A stretch of 64,000 bases of DNA, from contig DATMPC010000022.1 of the NCBI GenBank assembly GCA_035567895.1, positions 181,115 through 245,114 on the forward strand. Reading direction: 5' to 3'. This DNA is from Terriglobales bacterium. Lineage in GTDB: Bacteria > Acidobacteriota > Terriglobia > Terriglobales > Acidobacteriaceae. The notes beneath the pieces were generated by a model. That model saw only the letters and a list, made by a program, of their open reading frames with translations. It made no database searches and was not told where the DNA came from. This document shows, piece by piece, positions 37,956 through 47,115 of the stretch (positions are counted from its first letter, which is position 1; each line of letters starts with the position of its first letter). Both the position numbers and the translations under genes were made by a program.

Positions 37956-38711
37956 GAGGTCCTCCTTGCAGGCGTGCTGCGCTATTTTGGGAATTGGAAA
38001 TCGGTAAGCTGAGAGGCGGCGCGGAGTATCTCACCAACGGCAAGCAAACGCAAGGAATAAAACACGCTGAAACAGAGAATTAATTCCCAAAGAGGGACGA
38101 GCGGGAAGTCAGACCCGGGCGGCCTGGTCTTTTCCGTTTTGGACTCCCGGAAAAAGGGGGGACTGGCGGCATACCCTTCGCCATTTCCTGTTTTCCTTGC
38201 TTGCGATTTCTAAAAAGTGGGCCGCACTCTTCGTGTTTTCGAAGGGTGCGCCACCCGTCGCGCTTCTTGCTTTGGTGTCAAAGGAAACGTTCCGTGTCCC
38301 TAGTTTTCCAATTCACTGTTCATTCACTGATCAGAGGGCTAACAGTGAATTAACAGCGAATTTATCAGTGAAATTATCAGTGAATTTCTTCCGCCGCATA
38401 AAACCCGCATGAACACTGGGGCAAGCCCGAAGAGGCAGGGAACTTGCAGGGGAGCAACAGGGAATGCAATTGAAACGATCCTCGCAGTGTCATCGCCATC
38501 GCGCTGATTTCTCCCACACCATCCTCCTCTCTCGTTGGTACCCCGATTGTGAGCGGCGCGTCAAGAGTTGTACCGTCGCTCGCTGTGGAAATCGGTCTTG
38601 CCTTTTGGCTGTTTGGTATTCCTGAATTGCTGAGTGCCGGTAAGCCTTCCCACTCTGGCCTGCAGCTCTCCAGCAGCGCCATCAGGCATCCCAGACTCTG
38701 GAGGACAACGA
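37956..38711. other. Repeat-bearing spacer, no gene seen
   Basis: This 756-base spacer has no convincing coding frame. It holds the hairpin 38224-38249, a following GCGCCACCCG tail and the ATTCACTG/CAGTGAAT cluster at 38311-38386. The GGAGG ribosome binding site of the next gene ends it. Confidence 0.5.
38311..38386. repeat. ATTCACTG / CAGTGAAT repeat cluster
   Basis: ATTCACTG occurs at 38311 and 38322, its complement CAGTGAAT at 38343 and 38378, with variants (CAGCGAAT, CAGTGAAA) between. The octamers can pair into several alternative hairpins. A similar cluster lies at 47403-47580. Confidence 0.7.
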
Positions 38712-39143
38712 ATGACTGAAATCAAAGACACTGTTTCCAAACTGATCGAGACTCTGAAGGACGGCGAAGAAGGATACCGGCAGGCAGCCGAGAAGATCCA
38801 GAACCCGGAGTACAAGCGCTTTTTCGAGCAGCAATCGAGTGAGCGAGGACGTTTCGCGACCGAGCTGCAGCCCTTCCTGGGTGACAAAGAAAAGGACTCC
38901 GGATCTGTCAGCGGCGCACTTCACCGCACCTGGATCGATCTCAAGGGCAAACTAGGAGCCGGCGATGCAGCCATCCTCAGCTCTATCGAGCAAGGAGAAG
39001 ACAGCGCCAAGCAAACCTATGAGGACGCTCTGAAGGCATCGCCACCCGCTGAATTGGTGGCCATGATCCGGCGTCAGTACGCAAGCGTGAAGAACGCACA
39101 CGATCGCGTAAAAAACTGGCGCGACAGTGAGAAAGCGGCCTAG
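38712..39143 (+). CDS. PA2169-type four-helix-bundle protein (DUF2383)
   Basis: ATG 38712 follows GGAGG. The 143-residue product is almost wholly helical and ferritin-like: TEIKDTVSKLIETLKDGEEGYRQAAEKI, FEQQSSERGRFATELQPFLG, DAAILSSIEQGEDSAKQTYEDAL and LVAMIRRQYASVKNAHDRVKNW. These match the PA2169/DUF2383 family by length and by the spacing of acidic and basic residues. Some members are induced under stress; the activity is unknown. The gene is monocistronic and ends in a strong terminator. Confidence 0.88.
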   Translation: MTEIKDTVSKLIETLKDGEEGYRQAAEKIQNPEYKRFFEQQSSERGRFATELQPFLGDKEKDSGSVSGALHRTWIDLKGKLGAGDAAILSSIEQGEDSAKQTYEDALKASPPAELVAMIRRQYASVKNAHDRVKNWRDSEKAA

Positions 39144-39163
39144 CGGCGGAAACCAACAAAAAC

Positions 39164-39186
39164 AAGCGGCCCGAAAGGGGCCGCTT
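39164..39186 (+). terminator. Rho-independent-type terminator
   Basis: AAGCGGCCC (39164-39172) and GGGCCGCTT (39178-39186) form a perfect 9-bp stem with loop GAAAG, 20 bases after the stop of the PA2169-type gene. The 3' side continues CTTGTTG, T-rich but not a pure T run, and pairs with an upstream CAACAAA..AAG. Confidence 0.8.
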
Positions 39187-39196
39187 CTTGTTGTGT

Positions 39197-39264
39197 GTCA
39201 GTACCGTCCGCGGTAGCGGATGGTTGAGTCCTGAAGTCAGTACCGTTCGCGGTAACGAATGGGT
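39197..39264. repeat. REP-like hairpin pair at the RAYT 3' end
   Basis: Two copies 39 bases apart (39197-39225 and 39236-39264) share GTCAGTACCGTYCGCGGTA. Each holds a small hairpin TACCG-NNCG-CGGTA (loops TCCG and TTCG). The second copy includes the stop codon of the transposase gene. Confidence 0.7.
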
Positions 39265-39767
39265 GGGTTGTCAAACTCAGGTATCTCTCCACCCTGACCA
39301 TTGACGACGTAATCCATCGCCCGTTCGATCCCAACGTCAGTCCAGATGTATCGCATGCTTCCACCGTCAGCCCAGGGCGTACGCAAATGCGGCCAGTGTC
39401 CATCCTGCCGGAGCTGCCGAGTGGCGTTGGCCTTGAGTGCGTTTAGTACTCGTTCTGGCTTCAGCAAACCGGTAGAGACAAGCGTGTGCACATGATTGGT
39501 GCGGACGTTTATCGCCTTTAATTCCCAGTTGCGGAATCCACAAGTCTCGTGTATGGCACTCTCGACGGATACCCGCTGCAGGTCGGTAAGGGTCACTGGA
39601 GCATGCTTCAAGTGACGGAGATTGTACGTGTGCCAGTTCGGATTGGGAACTATATAAGGAGACTGATGTTGATTCTGATGCCGGTCGATAGAGCCCCGCT
39701 CATCGCCGTGAAGCCAGGTACCGTAGCATCGGAACGTAATCAGATATGCCAGCGGGATGTCCGGCAT
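39237..39767 (-). mobile_element. REP-associated tyrosine transposase (RAYT, Y1 family)
   Basis: A 176-residue single-domain Y1 transposase. The N-terminus has LITFRCYGTWLHGDERGSID, the HUH metal motif is in RTNHVHTLVS and the catalytic Tyr is probably in ERAMDYVVNGQG. The protein is longer than IS200 TnpA, with the GTWLHGDERGS segment typical of RAYTs. RAYTs cut and join single-stranded DNA at REP hairpins. Hairpin pairs at its 3' end and many palindromic spacers in the surrounding 10 kb fit that role. No tnpB and no clear IS ends are seen. Confidence 0.88.
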
Positions 39768-40287
39768 AGGTCAGGCAGTGTAGCAGACCAACCCAGACTC
39801 ACCCGTCCGCCGAGGGCCCCACCTGTGAGCCTTGCTTTTTGGTGGATGAACCCTAAAGTGGGTACCCTGCGCTCCGTGGTTTCGGAGGGTGGGTAAAGAG
39901 GATGGTTGCAATTCCGGAGTTGACTGCCGATTTGCAAAAATGATTCGGCAGCCCACCCCTATTCTTCTTGTCTTCTTGGGATTCTATTTGTGAACTGCTG
40001 TCCCAAATACGGAAGACGCAATCAAAGGCTGAAGTCCTCGACATCATTCTCACCCACCCTCTCCGCCGCGGGCGGACGGAGGGTAGGGCACCCACTGCTT
40101 GGTTAATCAACGAAAAACAAAGTCAAATGGCATCAGATGAAAGGTGGGGGCGCCTGGTGGGGCACCCGGCACGAAAGTTTGCATTTTCATATCGCTCTCC
40201 TGATGGCTCGAGTTAGCTCGGCGACGGTAAAATGGCGCTTACGTGGAAGGAGAGAGACAGGGTGGACCCCCTCCAGCCGTTAACCGG
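39768..40287. repeat. Hairpin-rich spacer
   Basis: A 520-base spacer without a gene. It holds imperfect palindromes such as ACCCTGCGCTCCG...CGGAGGGTGGGT (about 39859-39895) and the Pyr/Pur-rich CACCCTCTCCGCC...GGCGGACGGAGGGT (about 40052-40085). These resemble REP-type elements next to the RAYT gene. Confidence 0.5.
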
Positions 40288-41280
40288 CTATGGCTGGTCC
40301 GTCAGCTTTTGCCGGGTACTCATGTAGAGGTCGTTGCCGCCAAATCCTCCAGCACGGTTCGAGTAGAAGATCATCGTCTGGCCGTCCCACGAGAGCGCAG
40401 GCGCGGATTCGTTCGCGGAAGTGTTGACAACCGCATCGCCGCCCTTGTTCAGGTTGTCCTGGTTGAGGTTGATGGGGATCGACCAAAGATCCTGAACGGA
40501 AGCGCGCGTCGAAACCCAAAGATCATGGCCGCCGAAGCCTCCCGCGCGGGTGCTGGCAATGATCAGTTCCAAACCGTCGCGGCGGCTGATAGCGGTTCGA
40601 GTGTCTCGTGCCGGGCTGCTCAGCTCCGCCACAAATACTCCCGGCGACCACAACTGCTGCCGATTGCAACTGTCAAGATCGGATGTGCAGGTGCTCACAT
40701 AAATGTCGAAGCCATTGGAGTTTGCGGGAGTCAGGTTGCGAGCGAAATAGAGATAAAGGATGCCGGTGGTGTCGTCTTCCCAAAAGGTCGGACCACCCTC
40801 ATCGACACCGGGAATATTCAGGGTGCAACCTAGATTGATTGGCGGTTCCCAGCCGAAATCGTCGCGCTTGTTCTGGCGATGCGCGGCCCATAATTCCGTG
40901 CGCCCATTGGTATTACAGCCGTCGGGGCGCGCGCTGAAGAAGAACACCCAATGTCCGTCGGTCGTGAGATTGGGAGAACTGTCATCGAAAGGCGAGTTCA
41001 GCGCGGTCACGTTCTGCGGTTTCTCCCACGGACTGTCGAGGCTGTCGCGTTGCGAGACCCACAGGTCAGCGCCGCCGGCGCCGCCTGGGCGATTGGACGC
41101 AAAGATAAGGCTCAGACCGTCCTTGGACAGCGCGGGGTGCTGATCATCGGAAGCAGTGTTGACGGTTGGACCCAGATTCACTGGCGTTGACCAGGGTCCG
41201 AACTCCTGTGCACTCGCCGTCGTTATCGCCATCAGAATGGCAACCGTGATCAGCAGTGATTTGTTGGCGTGAATTTTCAT
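40288..41280 (-). CDS. Secreted PD40 beta-propeller protein
   Basis: The 330-residue product has a signal peptide (KSLLITVAILMAITTASA) and repeated WD40-like PD40 blades: HPALSKDGLSLIFASNRPGG, SPNLTTDGHWVFFFSARPDG, ISRRDGLELIIASTRAGG and APALSWDGQTMIFYSNRAGG, each followed by a DLWVST/DLYMST motif. This is a TolB-like propeller of the kind found in periplasmic or surface proteins. Two Cys (NLGCTLN and CNTNG) and a Cys pair (STCTSDLDSC) may form disulfides. It diverges from the winged-helix gene at 41484. Binding partner unknown. Confidence 0.85.
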   Translation of the reverse strand: MKIHANKSLLITVAILMAITTASAQEFGPWSTPVNLGPTVNTASDDQHPALSKDGLSLIFASNRPGGAGGADLWVSQRDSLDSPWEKPQNVTALNSPFDDSSPNLTTDGHWVFFFSARPDGCNTNGRTELWAAHRQNKRDDFGWEPPINLGCTLNIPGVDEGGPTFWEDDTTGILYLYFARNLTPANSNGFDIYVSTCTSDLDSCNRQQLWSPGVFVAELSSPARDTRTAISRRDGLELIIASTRAGGFGGHDLWVSTRASVQDLWSIPINLNQDNLNKGGDAVVNTSANESAPALSWDGQTMIFYSNRAGGFGGNDLYMSTRQKLTDQP

Positions 41281-41483
41281 ACCCGGCTCCTCCTTCTCGG
41301 AGCGAGCCTACTTTCTTCCACCCTTTCCTTTGGATCAATGAACTGGGGCCGGACTATTTCCGGAATATTTCCGGACAGCAATCTTCCGACCCGCAAGGGC
41401 TTGTATTGATTGGGTCAGAAGAACCAAATCTGAACGAAGCGTGTTCGGCGGTATACTTCCAGCCACTCTGTGAGGGAGTCGTC

Positions 41484-41867
41484 GTGGCCACTAGTGCCCA
41501 ATCCCGGCCTGTTCTACGCTTCGAGGAGTTTGAAGTTGATCTCCGCTCCTGCGAACTGCGCAAACGCGGTGAGCGACTCAGGCTCCAGGATCAGCCGTTC
41601 CAAGTTCTACGCATGCTGCTTGAGAACCGCGGAGAGATCGTCGGTCGAGAAGAACTGAAACAGAAGCTGTGGCCGGCTGACACCTTCGTGGATTTCGACG
41701 ATGGGCTGAACACCGCGGTAAAGAAGCTCCGGGACACGCTCGGCGACTCCACCGAACATCCTCGATACATCGAGACCATTCCCCGCCACGGGTATCGGTT
41801 CATCGGAACCGTGCTACCGCAACAACACGTTGCCGCGCCCGTCGCTAGAAGTCGGAACTTCTCCTGA
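41484..41867 (+). CDS. OmpR/CadC-type winged-helix domain (N-terminal part of split regulator)
   Basis: Starting at GTG 41484, the 127-residue frame encodes a winged-helix DNA-binding domain: VLRFEEFEVDLRSCELRKRG, LRLQDQPFQVLRMLLENRGEIV, REELKQKLWPADTFVDFDDG, NTAVKKLRDTLGDS and PRYIETIPRHGYRFIG. In Acidobacteriota this domain is normally fused through a membrane helix to a TPR region in one CadC-like regulator. Here the frame stops at 41867 within the variable linker, while the rest continues in a second frame from about 41830. A missing or extra base in the linker is the simplest explanation, but a split two-gene form cannot be excluded. Confidence 0.85.
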   Translation: MATSAQSRPVLRFEEFEVDLRSCELRKRGERLRLQDQPFQVLRMLLENRGEIVGREELKQKLWPADTFVDFDDGLNTAVKKLRDTLGDSTEHPRYIETIPRHGYRFIGTVLPQQHVAAPVARSRNFS

Positions 41868-43422
41868 GATCCCCGTAGCGACGCCAACGTTGCGAAAGCG
41901 GGAGACGCGCCTGCTCTGGATCGGAATCGGCCTGGCGATCACGTTCGCGTTGGTGGTCACATCGGCCCTGGCCTACCGAGCTCGCTTGCGGAGCGAAGCC
42001 GCCTCCGTCCGGTCCATCGCCGTGCTTCCGCTGCAAAACCTATCCGGAGATCCAGCGCAGGACTACTTCGCCGCCGGGATGACGGATGCGTTGACTACTG
42101 AATTGGCGCGCACCGTTGGGAACTCGCTTGAGGTAAGGTCGCGTGCCTCTGCGACGAAATTCAAAGACATGCCACTCTCTCAGATTGCGCGCGAGCTGAA
42201 TGTAGACGCAGTGATTGAGGGTTCGGTAGCAAGGTCCGGCAACCGGGTACGGATCATCGCGCAGCTTATCCAGGCCAAGGCGGACAAACATCTTTGGGCC
42301 GATAGCTACGATCGCGATCTGGGCGACATGTTATCGCTGGAAAGGGAGATTGCGGTCACCGTCGCACGCCAGGTGCAAATTAAGCTCAGCCCGCAAATAC
42401 AGGCACGGCTCGCCGCCGCACCGCGAGTGGACCCGCAGGCCTACGATCTTTATCAACGCGGCCGGTATGGTGGGTTCAGCAACAACAGGCAAGACCTCGT
42501 CGCCGCGATTGGTTTCCTGGAGCAAGCCATACAACTGGATCCGAACCTCGCGGCGGCGCACGCAGTCCTCGCGCGGGCCTACGTAAACGAAGCCTTCCTG
42601 CTGGAGCCCCAAGAAGAGGACCTGGAGCGCAAGGCCACCGACGAGGTGAATCGAGCACTGAAGCTCGATCCCGATTTGGCAGACGTCTACCTGGTGCGCG
42701 GGCTTATCTACTGGACACACCGCAACGGATTCCCGCATGAGCGCGCGATCGTCGAAATCAAGCGTGCCCTGGAACTCGATCCGAACCTGGCGGAAGCTCA
42801 CCACTGGCTGGGCGCCATATACGGGCACATTGGTCTGCTCGACAAGGCTGAGCACGAATTCCGTACCGCGCTCCAGTTAGATCCAACCAACGTCGGAGTG
42901 CGCTACCGGATCGCCATGAACTTGTTCCAGAGAGGCAGACTGGAGGAAGCGATATCGGGCCTCGAAGGCACGCAGCGCTATAGTCCTGCTCTCTGGCATC
43001 TTCACATGGCCGAGGCGCTGTTTCAGGTCGGTCGAAAACAGGAAGCCGCAGTCCTGATTCGGGACTACTTGCGAGATAACCCCCGCGACGAGGGCGGCGT
43101 TGGCAATGCCATGCAAGCTTTGCTCTATGCCGATGCTGGGCAACCGGCGCTCGCGGAAAGAAGCATCCACGCAGCTATACAGAAGGGCAAAGACTTCGGG
43201 CACTTTCACCACGCGGCCTACACCATAGGTTCGACCTATGCGGTGATGAACCAGCCGAAGGACGCTGTCCGGTGGCTGCGCGCTTCAGCGGAGGATGGAT
43301 TTCCATGTTATCCGCTCTATGAACGTGATCTAGCGCTCCAGAACCTGCGTCGCGATCCAGATTTTCTACAATTCATGGCTGCAATGCGAAGCGATTGGGA
43401 ACGCCGGCGGGCCACCTTGTAG
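41830..43422 (+). CDS. Membrane-anchored TPR protein (C-terminal part of split regulator)
   Basis: The frame opens at a TTG inside the previous gene. After a short polar linker it has one membrane helix (LLWIGIGLAITFALVVTSALA), a FlgO/adenylate-cyclase-associated-like domain (IAVLPLQNLSGDPAQDYFAAGMTDALTTELA, VIEGSVARSGNRVRIIAQL) and then five or six TPRs (AIGFLEQAIQLDPNLAAAHA, ATDEVNRALKLDPDLADVYL, AIVEIKRALELDPNLAEAHH, AEHEFRTALQLDPTNVGVRY). This is the usual C-terminal half of CadC-like winged-helix/TPR regulators. The TPR side should face the periplasm and may sense a protein or polymer signal. It ends 14 bases before the TonB receptor gene, so regulation of, or co-expression with, the receptor is plausible. 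Confidence 0.85.
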   Translation: MPRPSLEVGTSPEIPVATPTLRKRETRLLWIGIGLAITFALVVTSALAYRARLRSEAASVRSIAVLPLQNLSGDPAQDYFAAGMTDALTTELARTVGNSLEVRSRASATKFKDMPLSQIARELNVDAVIEGSVARSGNRVRIIAQLIQAKADKHLWADSYDRDLGDMLSLEREIAVTVARQVQIKLSPQIQARLAAAPRVDPQAYDLYQRGRYGGFSNNRQDLVAAIGFLEQAIQLDPNLAAAHAVLARAYVNEAFLLEPQEEDLERKATDEVNRALKLDPDLADVYLVRGLIYWTHRNGFPHERAIVEIKRALELDPNLAEAHHWLGAIYGHIGLLDKAEHEFRTALQLDPTNVGVRYRIAMNLFQRGRLEEAISGLEGTQRYSPALWHLHMAEALFQVGRKQEAAVLIRDYLRDNPRDEGGVGNAMQALLYADAGQPALAERSIHAAIQKGKDFGHFHHAAYTIGSTYAVMNQPKDAVRWLRASAEDGFPCYPLYERDLALQNLRRDPDFLQFMAAMRSDWERRRATL

Positions 43423-43436
43423 TTCGCGGAGAGGCA

Positions 43437-46400
43437 ATGATGGTCGGGCTCAAGCGAGGATCGCTCGTCTGTGTTTTAGCACTCGCCAGTTGGTTACAGG
43501 CACAGACCACGGGCCGCATGATCGGTACAATCACCGACCAGACCGGTGCTGCGATCGTTGGAGCGGAGGTCGTGGTTCGCAGCACCGCAACGGGAGAAAG
43601 ATGGACGTCGCAGACCGGATCTGCAGGCATCTTTTCCGTACCGCTCCTTCCATCTGGCGAATACAAGTTGACGGTCAGCGAGCCTGGATTCCAGCAGAAG
43701 ATAATTGAGAATGTGACAGTCAACGTCACAGAAACAACCGTCATCGATGTTTCTCTCAAGGTAGGAGACGCGCAGGATTCAGTAACCGTGGTGGGCACCG
43801 CCGCACTGCTGGAAACAGAAGGGCCTCAACTCGGACGTGTGGTGGATGAGCGCGGCGTCTCCGAATTGCCGTTAGCGACCAGGAACTTCACTCAGATTCT
43901 TTCTCTCTCTCCGGGAACTGCCACGTATCTGCCCGACGCAACCGGGCTAGGACGAAACACGCAGGCAATCTCCGTCAACGGCGCGCGTGTGACGCAGAAC
44001 AATTACCAGATCAACGGCGTGGACGCGAACGGCCTCGGAACCAACGGTCCCGTTCTGGTACCGGTACCCGCGCCTGAAACGATTCAGGAATTCAAAGTAC
44101 AGACTTCTCTCTATGACGCGACCTACGGGCGTGCCGGCGGGGCCAATATTCAAATGCTCACTCGCAGCGGAAGCAAGGAGTGGCACGGCTCCGCTTACGA
44201 GTATCTGCGTAATGAGGCGCTGAATGCGAATGACTCATTCCTAAAAGGGGCGGGAGTGAAACGGCCAGTTCTTCGGCGCAACGTCTTTGGAGCTACGTTG
44301 GGCGGCCCGGCGCAGCGCGACCGCGCCTTCTTCTTCATTTCTTATCAGGGAGCAAGGGAAGCGAACGGAGCGTCGCTGATCAACAGCATTTCGTCCAATG
44401 TGCTGATCGCTCCCGGGCTTACGAATGACCGTTCACAAACGACGCTGCTGGCGACCTTTCATCCCGTGCTGCCCGGTGGAAAACCCGCAGCCATGATTGA
44501 TCCCGCCGCTCTGGCGTTGCTTAACGCGAAGCTGCCGAATGGAACTTTTGTGATTCCGACGCCGGCAGCCGACGGTCGCTTCACCGCCTCCAGCCCATCG
44601 TCCTTTCAGGAAGACCAGTTCAATACGAATTTCGACTACGACTTCGGGCCGAAAGACACGTTATGGGCCAAGTTTTTCTTTTCAACCATTTCGCAGGTTT
44701 CCGCGCTTCCAAGTTTTAAGGGAACCGGGCCGAACGTGTCGGGCTTCGGCACGGATGGCCTCTTCAACAACCGCCTGATCGCGTTGCAACAGATGCACGC
44801 ATTTAGCTCGTCGCTGATCAACGAAGTACGGCTCGGATACACATTAAATCGCGGCAACACGTTCCCGCGCGAACCAGTAACGGATGCCCAGATTGGAATT
44901 GCTAGAGCAAATGCTGCGCAATATCCCGGACTTCCGCTGATTCGAATCGCTCAGCCAGCCGGAGGCCTCGTAATTGGAACTGCAGCTCAGGCCTTATTCC
45001 TGGGTGCGCCTGCGACTTCAACCCTGAACGACACGGTTTCAATGGTCCGCGGCCAACACAGCATGCGTACTGGCGTTGAGATTCGCTACAACCTCATCAA
45101 CTTCCAAAATCCGGCTCTGGTGCGGGGCCAGATCGATTTTCTCGATTTCCCCAGTTTTCTCGTAGGCAATGCTCGCAGCGCGACACTCGGCGATGGCATC
45201 GTCCGTGGAGCTTGGCGCGCGTTCGACTACAACTTCTTCGCGCAGGATGACTGGCGAGTTTCATCTCGGCTGACGCTGAACCTCGGCGTGCGCTACGAGC
45301 TCGACCTGCCGGTTTACGACAGCCGCGGCCGCCTCTCCACCTTCGATCCAGCACTGTATCAGCCGCGCATCGAGGCAAGCGCTACTGGACCGGTCGGTCC
45401 TCCGGTTGGAGGTTTGATCCAGGCCGGCAACGCGGTTCCAGAGTTTGCGATTGCGAATTTGCCCAAAGGCGAAGACTCTCTGCTGCGAAGCGTTGATCCG
45501 CACAATATCGCGCCGCGATTGGGATTTGCGGCGTCGCTGTCGAAGCGGCTGGTGATGCGTGGAGGTTATGGACTCTTTTACTCCCGGCCAACCTTCCAGT
45601 ACGCTTCTGCGGCCGCCGCCCTCCCTCCCTATTATGTGCTTGGCATCCGCCCCAATGCGCCGCTAGCCAATCCATTCCTCCCCATACCACCGGCGACGCA
45701 GTTTCCCACGTTTGTTCCCGGCATAGCGCTGGCAGGTACGGCCTTTGACCGCGATCAACGCGTACCTTACTTCCATCAATTCAACCTGACAACTCAGTAT
45801 CAGTTTTCGGAGAACTGGCTGCTGGAAACCGGGTATGTTGGCAGCCGCGGGCGCAGACTGTTTCGACAGGTTGCGATCAATCAGGCTCAACTGGCTAGCC
45901 CGCAGTCGCCGATCATCAATGTTGTGACTGGGACAACCATCACCGCGAATACGGCGGATAACGCGCAGCTTCGCGCACCTTTCCAGGGAGTCTCGGAAAA
46001 CGGCTTCTTCATCAATGAATCGGACACCGAATCGAGCTACGACTCGCTGCAGGTGAGCGTTATCCGGCGCTTTGCCCGGCAATTGCAGCTTTTGGGCTCC
46101 TACACATGGGCAAAATCGATCGATGATGCTTCGGGCACCGGGGGCGGCGCCGGAATCTCGGGCATCGTCAATACGGGAGCGGTCGGAGACAGCAGCAATG
46201 TGCTGGGCGACCAGCTTCAAAGACGCGCGAATCGAGGGCTATCGGATTTCAATCGTGCTCATCGTTTAGTTGTCAGCTATGTGTGGGACTTGCCAGCATT
46301 GTCGTTTGCCCAGCAATCATTTGCCGCACGCCAAGTATTCTCCAATTGGCGTATTGCTGGAATTCTCACTGTGATGTCTGGCCTTCCCGTGGATATCGTC

Positions 46401-46916
46401 GATACAGGATCAGGATCTTTGTACGGATTAGCGAGTGGCAGCAATCCACTGGCGCGTCCGAGCTTGAACGCTGGCGCAACCTGCGAGACGGCGAAGGAAA
46501 ATGTGCCTTCGGGCTATTTTTTCAATCCCTTCGCTTTCAACTCGCCCGTCGTTCTAGCTGGTCAGCCAATACCGAGCTCCGGCGGCACTGCCATTGCAGC
46601 CGCGCGTGGCACAGACATTGGCAACGTGCCCCGCAACTGCATCATCGGTCCGTCACAGTCGAATCTGGATTTCGCCGTGGCCAAGACTTTCCGTCTTCGC
46701 GAAGAGCGTGTAGTGGAGTTCCGCACAGAATTCTTCAACCTCTTCAACCACGCGAACTTTGCCAACCCCATTAGCAACCTAAATGCAGTCGCTTCATCCG
46801 GCGGCAGCATCGATCCGAACACCGGTCGCATCCTTCAGCCCGGCAATTTTGGACGGATCATCTCGACGAGCGCGAATCCCAGGCTCATCCAATTTGCACT
46901 TCGAGTAAGTTTTTGA
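43437..46916 (+). CDS. Oar-like TonB-dependent receptor with carboxypeptidase-regulatory domain
   Basis: ATG 43437 follows GGAGAGG. The 1,159-residue product has a signal peptide (GSLVCVLALASWLQAQ), a CarboxypepD_reg-like beta-sandwich (TGRMIGTITDQTGAAIVGAEVVV...LPSGEYKLTVSEPGFQQK), a plug-like domain (VSELPLATRNFTQILSLSPG, INGVDANGLGTNG, FSAEYG-like TYGRAGGANIQMLTRSG) and a long beta-barrel ending LIQFALRVSF with the C-terminal Phe of outer-membrane proteins. This Oar-type architecture is strongly expanded in Acidobacteriota; substrates are probably oligosaccharides or peptides, but none is shown. It is directly downstream of the winged-helix/TPR genes. Confidence 0.92.
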   Translation: MMVGLKRGSLVCVLALASWLQAQTTGRMIGTITDQTGAAIVGAEVVVRSTATGERWTSQTGSAGIFSVPLLPSGEYKLTVSEPGFQQKIIENVTVNVTETTVIDVSLKVGDAQDSVTVVGTAALLETEGPQLGRVVDERGVSELPLATRNFTQILSLSPGTATYLPDATGLGRNTQAISVNGARVTQNNYQINGVDANGLGTNGPVLVPVPAPETIQEFKVQTSLYDATYGRAGGANIQMLTRSGSKEWHGSAYEYLRNEALNANDSFLKGAGVKRPVLRRNVFGATLGGPAQRDRAFFFISYQGAREANGASLINSISSNVLIAPGLTNDRSQTTLLATFHPVLPGGKPAAMIDPAALALLNAKLPNGTFVIPTPAADGRFTASSPSSFQEDQFNTNFDYDFGPKDTLWAKFFFSTISQVSALPSFKGTGPNVSGFGTDGLFNNRLIALQQMHAFSSSLINEVRLGYTLNRGNTFPREPVTDAQIGIARANAAQYPGLPLIRIAQPAGGLVIGTAAQALFLGAPATSTLNDTVSMVRGQHSMRTGVEIRYNLINFQNPALVRGQIDFLDFPSFLVGNARSATLGDGIVRGAWRAFDYNFFAQDDWRVSSRLTLNLGVRYELDLPVYDSRGRLSTFDPALYQPRIEASATGPVGPPVGGLIQAGNAVPEFAIANLPKGEDSLLRSVDPHNIAPRLGFAASLSKRLVMRGGYGLFYSRPTFQYASAAAALPPYYVLGIRPNAPLANPFLPIPPATQFPTFVPGIALAGTAFDRDQRVPYFHQFNLTTQYQFSENWLLETGYVGSRGRRLFRQVAINQAQLASPQSPIINVVTGTTITANTADNAQLRAPFQGVSENGFFINESDTESSYDSLQVSVIRRFARQLQLLGSYTWAKSIDDASGTGGGAGISGIVNTGAVGDSSNVLGDQLQRRANRGLSDFNRAHRLVVSYVWDLPALSFAQQSFAARQVFSNWRIAGILTVMSGLPVDIVDTGSGSLYGLASGSNPLARPSLNAGATCETAKENVPSGYFFNPFAFNSPVVLAGQPIPSSGGTAIAAARGTDIGNVPRNCIIGPSQSNLDFAVAKTFRLREERVVEFRTEFFNLFNHANFANPISNLNAVASSGGSIDPNTGRILQPGNFGRIISTSANPRLIQFALRVSF

Positions 46917-46994
46917 GATCTAGCTTGCCGCCGAGGTTTGCGTTTAGGCGCAGCGGAATCAACGTCAGGCAACGCCGGGTGCCGCACCGGTGCC

Positions 46995-47019
46995 GCACCC
47001 TTCGGCTTTTGAAGGGTGC
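46995..47019. repeat. Perfect 9-bp intergenic hairpin
   Basis: GCACCCTTC, loop GGCTTTT, GAAGGGTGC. It lies 79 bases after the TonB receptor gene and could act as a transcription end; it also belongs to the hairpin family at 36354 and 38224. Confidence 0.75.
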
Positions 47020-47115
47020 GCCTTTCGGAATTGCTGGGATGTCAGGGACGCGGCTCTGGACGGGTGGCCCACCCTCTTCCTATGTTGGCTTTTGCATCAG
47101 ACTTGAAGACAAAGG

